Source: Candidatus Poseidoniaceae archaeon (GTDB lineage: Archaea > Thermoplasmatota > Poseidoniia > Poseidoniales > Poseidoniaceae). From it: 6,194 nt of DNA. Location: NCBI GenBank assembly GCA_029250345.1, contig JAQXFL010000065.1, positions 1-6,194 on the forward strand, in the 5' to 3' direction. The notes under the pieces are model-generated. The model was not told the DNA's origin and made no database searches. It saw nothing but the letters and a program-made list of their open reading frames with translations. Shown here piece by piece: positions 3,246 to 6,194 of this stretch (within the stretch, counting starts at the first letter, position 1; every line of letters starts with the position of its first letter). The translations under genes and the position numbers were made by a program.

Positions 3246-6194
3246 TCAGTCTTGAGTCCAAGGTTGCATTGCATCGGTTCGTGTCCAACGAACTCCACTG
3301 CCTGCTGGATATTCGATCACTTCATTCCCAGCACCATCCAACATACCCATCAATTCAGACGGTGGGGCGGACTGCATACTGTTGGATGAAAACAAATCGC
3401 TTACCTCACTAAATGCAATTGATGGTTCAGTCGATGGAGCAGCATAGCTTTCGAAAAGGTTCGGTTGTTCTGAAACAGGAGCGTACTCAGTAGGTTCGAT
3501 CACAGGAATTGATTTTTCCTCAACTCCCATCATTCGCTCATCAAATGCTGGCATTTGTTGTGGCGTGTCCCACTCATTGGTAGCGTTGTTGCCACCGTTG
3601 CTGCGCAAGAAAAAGGCCAGTACGCCAACGAGCATCAAAAACACGACCGCTCCGGCAGAGTAAATGACGTCGTTCGCCACACTTGGAGCAATATCTGAAT
3701 TGTCTCCAACACCATCTCCGTCGGTGTCAACTGATTCGTCGGGGTCGTTCGGGAATGCGTCATCACTGTCGGGTACTCCGTCGCCATCGCCGTCGAATGC
3801 ATCGTAAGTTGTCACACAGGTCGCCATAGCCTTGTCAAGTTCATCGTAGGTGAGAATACCGTCAGAATCCGAGTCCATTTTCTCAAAATTGTATTCATTT
3901 GCGTACGACTGAGATTCCATGGCTTCAACGGAAACTCCGTTAAAACCCTCTATCTGCGAGAACACAATCATCAGTTCATTCTCGCATGAACAGACTTCTT
4001 GAACGACCTCACGGAACTCAATTTCGCCGTCACCGTTGAGATCAATTTCATCAAAATCGGTGGAGTCATCAAAAGAACGCTGGTATTCTCTCTGTGAGAT
4101 TACTCCATCTTCATTTTCATCGATGAACATAAATTCTTCAGATGCAAATTCTTCACACGATTGAGCCTCAATTGGGTCAACAGGATCGATTGGGTTTGGA
4201 TCGACCGGAGGAATATCGGATTCAAGCCAAGTTGCAACAAGTCCAACATTGGTTACATCTTCAGTCGCAATAAGCGTGATATCAAAGCGTCCGTTCGCAG
4301 GCATGGATACATACATGTACTGTTCAGTCCCTTCGCCGTATGAAATCTCATACACCGGATAGGTCGTGAAACCCATATCTGGCATACCGCCTTGTCGACC
4401 TCCTGTCTTTCCATCATCCTTGTCTTCTTCGACAAACCAATCCTCGTCCCAACCATCGTCCCAATCCATGAAGAGTTGGTTGCCCTCACCTTCGAGGTAA
4501 AGTGAGCCTTCGCCTCCAAATGCGGTGACATCAAGATATTCAGCAGGGTTTTCAAGTTCGATGAAGAAGTAGAGTTCCTCACCGGCAGGTGCGTCAATAC
4601 CAGTAATCTCTTCTCCGTTGAACAATTGGATTGGAGTTCCATCGTAACTCCACACATACCGATCTTCAAACGATGCAGTAATCATGGTGTTTGCGAATAT
4701 TTCATCTGTATACACCAAGATGTACCACATTCCAGGCGTTGGGTCGTTAAATCCAATTTTATCTCCAGCCCCTGGGCTGCCCGAAAGGTGGTCATAATTA
4801 CCAGCGTCTGGAGCCTCAAGGTACTTCATGAACAGCGTTGCTTCACCGTATCCCTCTGAGAGGTCAACTTCGAGGCGTTCGGTATCCGCAGGGACATCGA
4901 TTGTGAAGTACTGGTATAACCCATCGTAACCACTCAATGGCCCATAGGCAACACCCGGTGTAAGTTCGATGGCGTCTTCAGGCTCAATGTTATCGGGAGC
5001 ATAAGTAAAGCTCGCCTTAATGGTGAAATCGGAGGCTCGCTGGTAGGTGTATGCTGACACATAATACAGACCGGGCTCAAGATCGTAAATCGTGGCGACT
5101 TCCTCATTGCCCGGACCATCGCTCCACGACACTTTTGAATCCATGCCGATGTCATCTTCAAAAAATCCTGGCTCAAAAATGTCAAACCACTGATCAAAGG
5201 GATCGGGAACGGTCATCCAAGAAAGACCCAAATTGATGTTTCCTTCACCATCGTATGTTTCGACGCTCAAACTTGAAAGTGGCTCTGTTACGTTGACGTA
5301 ATAATACAGAATTCGATCTTCAAAAGGTGTTTGGCGATTGCTGTCAATGGACTGTCCAGTCACAGGGATACCGTTGATGAGTTCAGTCATTTCAGAAAGG
5401 GCAGGCGGTGGATCGGCAACAACCCAGGTGTGGGCAATAGTGACATCTTCAACATCTTCTCGTGGAACGAGTACAAACCACCAGTTCCCTTCTTCAGGCC
5501 AACTCCAAATCTCCCACATGTATCCGAATTCAGCCGCATAATAGGCATCATGATCCCATGAACTTGGGACACGGTCATGTGCGATGTAGACATCAATGGT
5601 GACAGGATCTTTACCGAAATCACCCCATGAAAACATGTTGAAATACATCTCTTTGGTCATCGCATCGACATCGCCGTAAAACAAGAGTTGGTCACCGGCT
5701 TGTGCTGATTCAATGTAGTAGTCCATGTCGTTTTCAAGTTCAATTGCTTGTGCTACAATCGTGCCATCTGGCATGACCCAATCGGCTCCGAAAACAGTGC
5801 CCTCTCGGTCTTCATGGTCGAGAGTAAGAGAGCCTTCTCCTTCACCAAACGTCCAGTTGCTTACCCAGACTGATTCCGACGAATTCTCAGACAAAGAGCC
5901 GACTGAAACGTTGTCAAGCATACCCTCAAAATAATTGCAATCGCATCCTGCACCCATGCTACCGATGTAGAGTTCATCGCATGCATCGCCAGATGTGAAA
6001 CAATAGTTTGAGCCGAAGTCGCCGAGTGGAATCAGTGATTGCTCAGCGGAGATGAGACCTGCAGGTTCACCGTTGATTCTGAACTCACCACCCATCGATT
6101 CGACAAACTCAACCTCAACATGCGACCAGACGTTATCTGCAACCGTCATGTTCGACGCCGGGTGTTTCGCAAGGCTGTATTCAGATGCATAGCC
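3246..6194 (-). CDS. large calcium-binding surface protein: LamG, PPC repeats, EF-hands, TSP3, one TM (5' partial)
   Basis: The frame is open from the right edge to a TGA at 3248..3246, giving 982 residues with the N-terminus missing. The first Met, at 6149, is not the start: the 15 codons before it (GYASEYSLAKHPASN) continue the same LamG domain. Numbering from the edge, the order is: LamG-like domain (1-98: W23-SHV, N41-G42, YIGS 76-79, FEGMLDN 89-95); four PPC-like beta domains (about 144-258, 272-398, 403-512, 522-656); a Pro/Asp linker (660-678); three EF-hand loops (692-703, 718-729, 774-785); a TSP3-like stretch (798-837); a transmembrane helix (843-863) ending at Arg864; and a 119-residue cytoplasmic tail. 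PPC domains are common accessories of secreted peptidases, so an enzyme domain could lie in the missing part, but none is visible here. The visible part suggests a calcium-stabilised surface protein, possibly binding polysaccharide or protein. Most of it would lie outside the cell. Confidence 0.92.
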   Translation of the reverse strand, partial: GYASEYSLAKHPASNMTVADNVWSHVEVEFVESMGGEFRINGEPAGLISAEQSLIPLGDFGSNYCFTSGDACDELYIGSMGAGCDCNYFEGMLDNVSVGSLSENSSESVWVSNWTFGEGEGSLTLDHEDREGTVFGADWVMPDGTIVAQAIELENDMDYYIESAQAGDQLLFYGDVDAMTKEMYFNMFSWGDFGKDPVTIDVYIAHDRVPSSWDHDAYYAAEFGYMWEIWSWPEEGNWWFVLVPREDVEDVTIAHTWVVADPPPALSEMTELINGIPVTGQSIDSNRQTPFEDRILYYYVNVTEPLSSLSVETYDGEGNINLGLSWMTVPDPFDQWFDIFEPGFFEDDIGMDSKVSWSDGPGNEEVATIYDLEPGLYYVSAYTYQRASDFTIKASFTYAPDNIEPEDAIELTPGVAYGPLSGYDGLYQYFTIDVPADTERLEVDLSEGYGEATLFMKYLEAPDAGNYDHLSGSPGAGDKIGFNDPTPGMWYILVYTDEIFANTMITASFEDRYVWSYDGTPIQLFNGEEITGIDAPAGEELYFFIELENPAEYLDVTAFGGEGSLYLEGEGNQLFMDWDDGWDEDWFVEEDKDDGKTGGRQGGMPDMGFTTYPVYEISYGEGTEQYMYVSMPANGRFDITLIATEDVTNVGLVATWLESDIPPVDPNPIDPVDPIEAQSCEEFASEEFMFIDENEDGVISQREYQRSFDDSTDFDEIDLNGDGEIEFREVVQEVCSCENELMIVFSQIEGFNGVSVEAMESQSYANEYNFEKMDSDSDGILTYDELDKAMATCVTTYDAFDGDGDGVPDSDDAFPNDPDESVDTDGDGVGDNSDIAPSVANDVIYSAGAVVFLMLVGVLAFFLRSNGGNNATNEWDTPQQMPAFDERMMGVEEKSIPVIEPTEYAPVSEQPNLFESYAAPSTEPSIAFSEVSDLFSSNSMQSAPPSELMGMLDGAGNEVIEYPAGSGVRWTRTDAMQPWTQD
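3258..3314 (-). other. compact C-terminal cytoplasmic motif of the large surface protein
   Basis: After about 95 residues of low-complexity, Pro/Ser/Glu-rich tail, the last residues become compositionally distinct: E-Y-P-A-G-S-G-V-R-W-T-R at 961-972, then A-M-Q-P-W ending at W979. Two tryptophans and a Gly-Ser-Gly turn suggest a small folded or peptide-binding element. The family is not recognised, and function is inferred from composition only. Confidence 0.4.
3606..3668 (-). other. single transmembrane anchor of the large surface protein
   Basis: Twenty-one uncharged residues (843-863, starting VIYSAGAVVF) are bounded by Asp on the outer side and Arg864 on the inner side. This gives an N-outside, C-inside topology. 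No PGF-like tripeptide precedes it, and 119 residues follow it, so it is an ordinary stop-transfer anchor and not a terminal sorting signal. Confidence 0.85.
3684..3875 (-). other. third EF-hand loop and TSP3-like calcium stretch
   Basis: The third loop, D774-x-D-x-D-G-x-L-T-x-x-E785 (3840-3875), is canonical. It is followed, past Cys793, by an Asp-rich stretch (3684-3803) with D-G-D-G-D-G-V-P-D and D-T-D-G-D-G-V-G-D-N-S-D, the thrombospondin type 3 pattern. Such segments form calcium-rigidified stalks. This one ends about five residues before the membrane helix, so it would hold the ectodomain off the membrane. Confidence 0.82.
4008..4121 (-). other. EF-hand loops 1 and 2 of the large surface protein
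   Basis: Two complete 12-residue calcium loops. D692-x-N-x-D-G-x-I-S-x-x-E703 (4086-4121) and D718-x-N-x-D-G-x-I-E-x-x-E729 (4008-4043) have oxygen ligands at positions 1, 3, 5 and 12 and glycine at position 6. Their spacing suits a paired EF-hand unit. Cys680, Cys735 and Cys737 flank the pair. Confidence 0.85.
4227..5765 (-). repeat. four tandem PPC-like beta domains (protein-level repeat)
   Basis: Four units of about 110-135 residues each run from a hydrophobic Y/L-rich strand (LYYYVNV, YQYFTIDVPA, LYFFIELENP) to a closing strand. Three contain a G-E-G or GYGE turn followed by a hydrophobic strand (DGEGNINLGL, GYGEATLFM, GGEGSLYLEG). Unit 3 fits the PPC (bacterial pre-peptidase C-terminal) pattern best, ending in P-G-M-W-Y-I-L-V-Y. 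Units 1 and 4 end in the same ungapped pattern, EDVxxVxxxxTWxxxDxPP, which points to duplication. Similarity is at the protein level only, and no long DNA repeat is seen. Confidence 0.6.
5901..6194 (-). other. LamG / concanavalin-like domain (partial) of the large surface protein
   Basis: The visible part has the LamG signature order: a Trp-x-His-Val strand (W23), an Asn-Gly turn (41-42), Y-I-G-S (76-79) and F-x-G-x-L-D-N (89-95). Such domains are beta-sandwiches that bind carbohydrates or proteins. Four cysteines at 65, 72, 84 and 86 fall in the loop before the last strand and could form two disulfides. Its start lies outside the window. Confidence 0.7.

Noticed and set aside
3242..3260. Bidirectional terminator between the convergent genes
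   Set aside because: Only one base separates the stop codons. No hairpin or T-run stands out on either strand.
3606..3668. Membrane helix of the large protein as an archaeosortase sorting signal
   Set aside because: Sorting signals sit at the extreme C-terminus with a short basic tail and a motif such as PGF before the helix. Here 119 residues follow and no such motif is present.
4253..4669. 138-codon minus-strand frame inside the large surface protein gene
   Set aside because: It overlaps PPC-like unit 4 in another frame, and its composition does not resemble a folded protein.
1..6194. tRNA, rRNA, CRISPR, insertion sequence or long DNA repeats
   Set aside because: Reading both strands by eye showed no tRNA-like arms, spaced direct repeats, terminal inverted repeats or transposase motifs.

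Overview
The window looks archaeal, most likely a marine euryarchaeon of the Thermoplasmatota such as Marine Group II (Ca. Poseidoniales). Two genes are archaeal hallmarks: TiaS, the agmatidine-forming enzyme for tRNA-Ile2, and an archaeosortase-type membrane transpeptidase. The tiaS Shine-Dalgarno (GAGGTGAT) matches the archaeal 16S 3' end. Other genes lack a clear Shine-Dalgarno, and two have an AT-rich box about 24-26 nt before the start codon, as in leaderless archaeal transcripts. The large secreted LamG/PPC/EF-hand/TSP3 protein with one membrane anchor fits the same group. The lineage is inferred from gene content, not from a phylogenetic marker.

Layout. On the minus strand, read from right to left, a HAD phosphatase of the GmhB/HisB-N type (1569-2237) is followed after 4 bases by tiaS (365-1564). 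After a further 47 bases comes a small single-pass membrane protein with a very acidic tail (69-317), which may have its own promoter. A possible leaderless gene start (1-39) runs off the left edge. Diverging from the phosphatase on the plus strand is the archaeosortase gene (2321-3244, possibly starting at 2264). It ends 1 base short of the stop codon of a large convergent minus-strand gene (3246-6194), whose 5' end lies beyond the right edge.

The large protein (982 residues visible) is the most elaborate feature. It has a LamG-like domain, four PPC-like beta domains, an Asp/Pro linker, three canonical EF-hand loops, a thrombospondin-type-3-like calcium stretch, one transmembrane helix, and a 119-residue low-complexity cytoplasmic tail ending in a compact Trp-containing motif. 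Its membrane helix is not at the extreme C-terminus and has no PGF-like signature, so it does not look like a substrate of the neighbouring archaeosortase, and no other CTERM-type substrate is visible.

The phosphatase and TiaS are probably co-transcribed but have no obvious biochemical link. The right half concerns the cell surface: a protein-anchoring enzyme beside a calcium-binding surface protein. No RNA genes, CRISPR arrays, insertion sequences or DNA-level repeats were recognised. The longest stretch without a gene is the 83-base divergent region 2238-2320.
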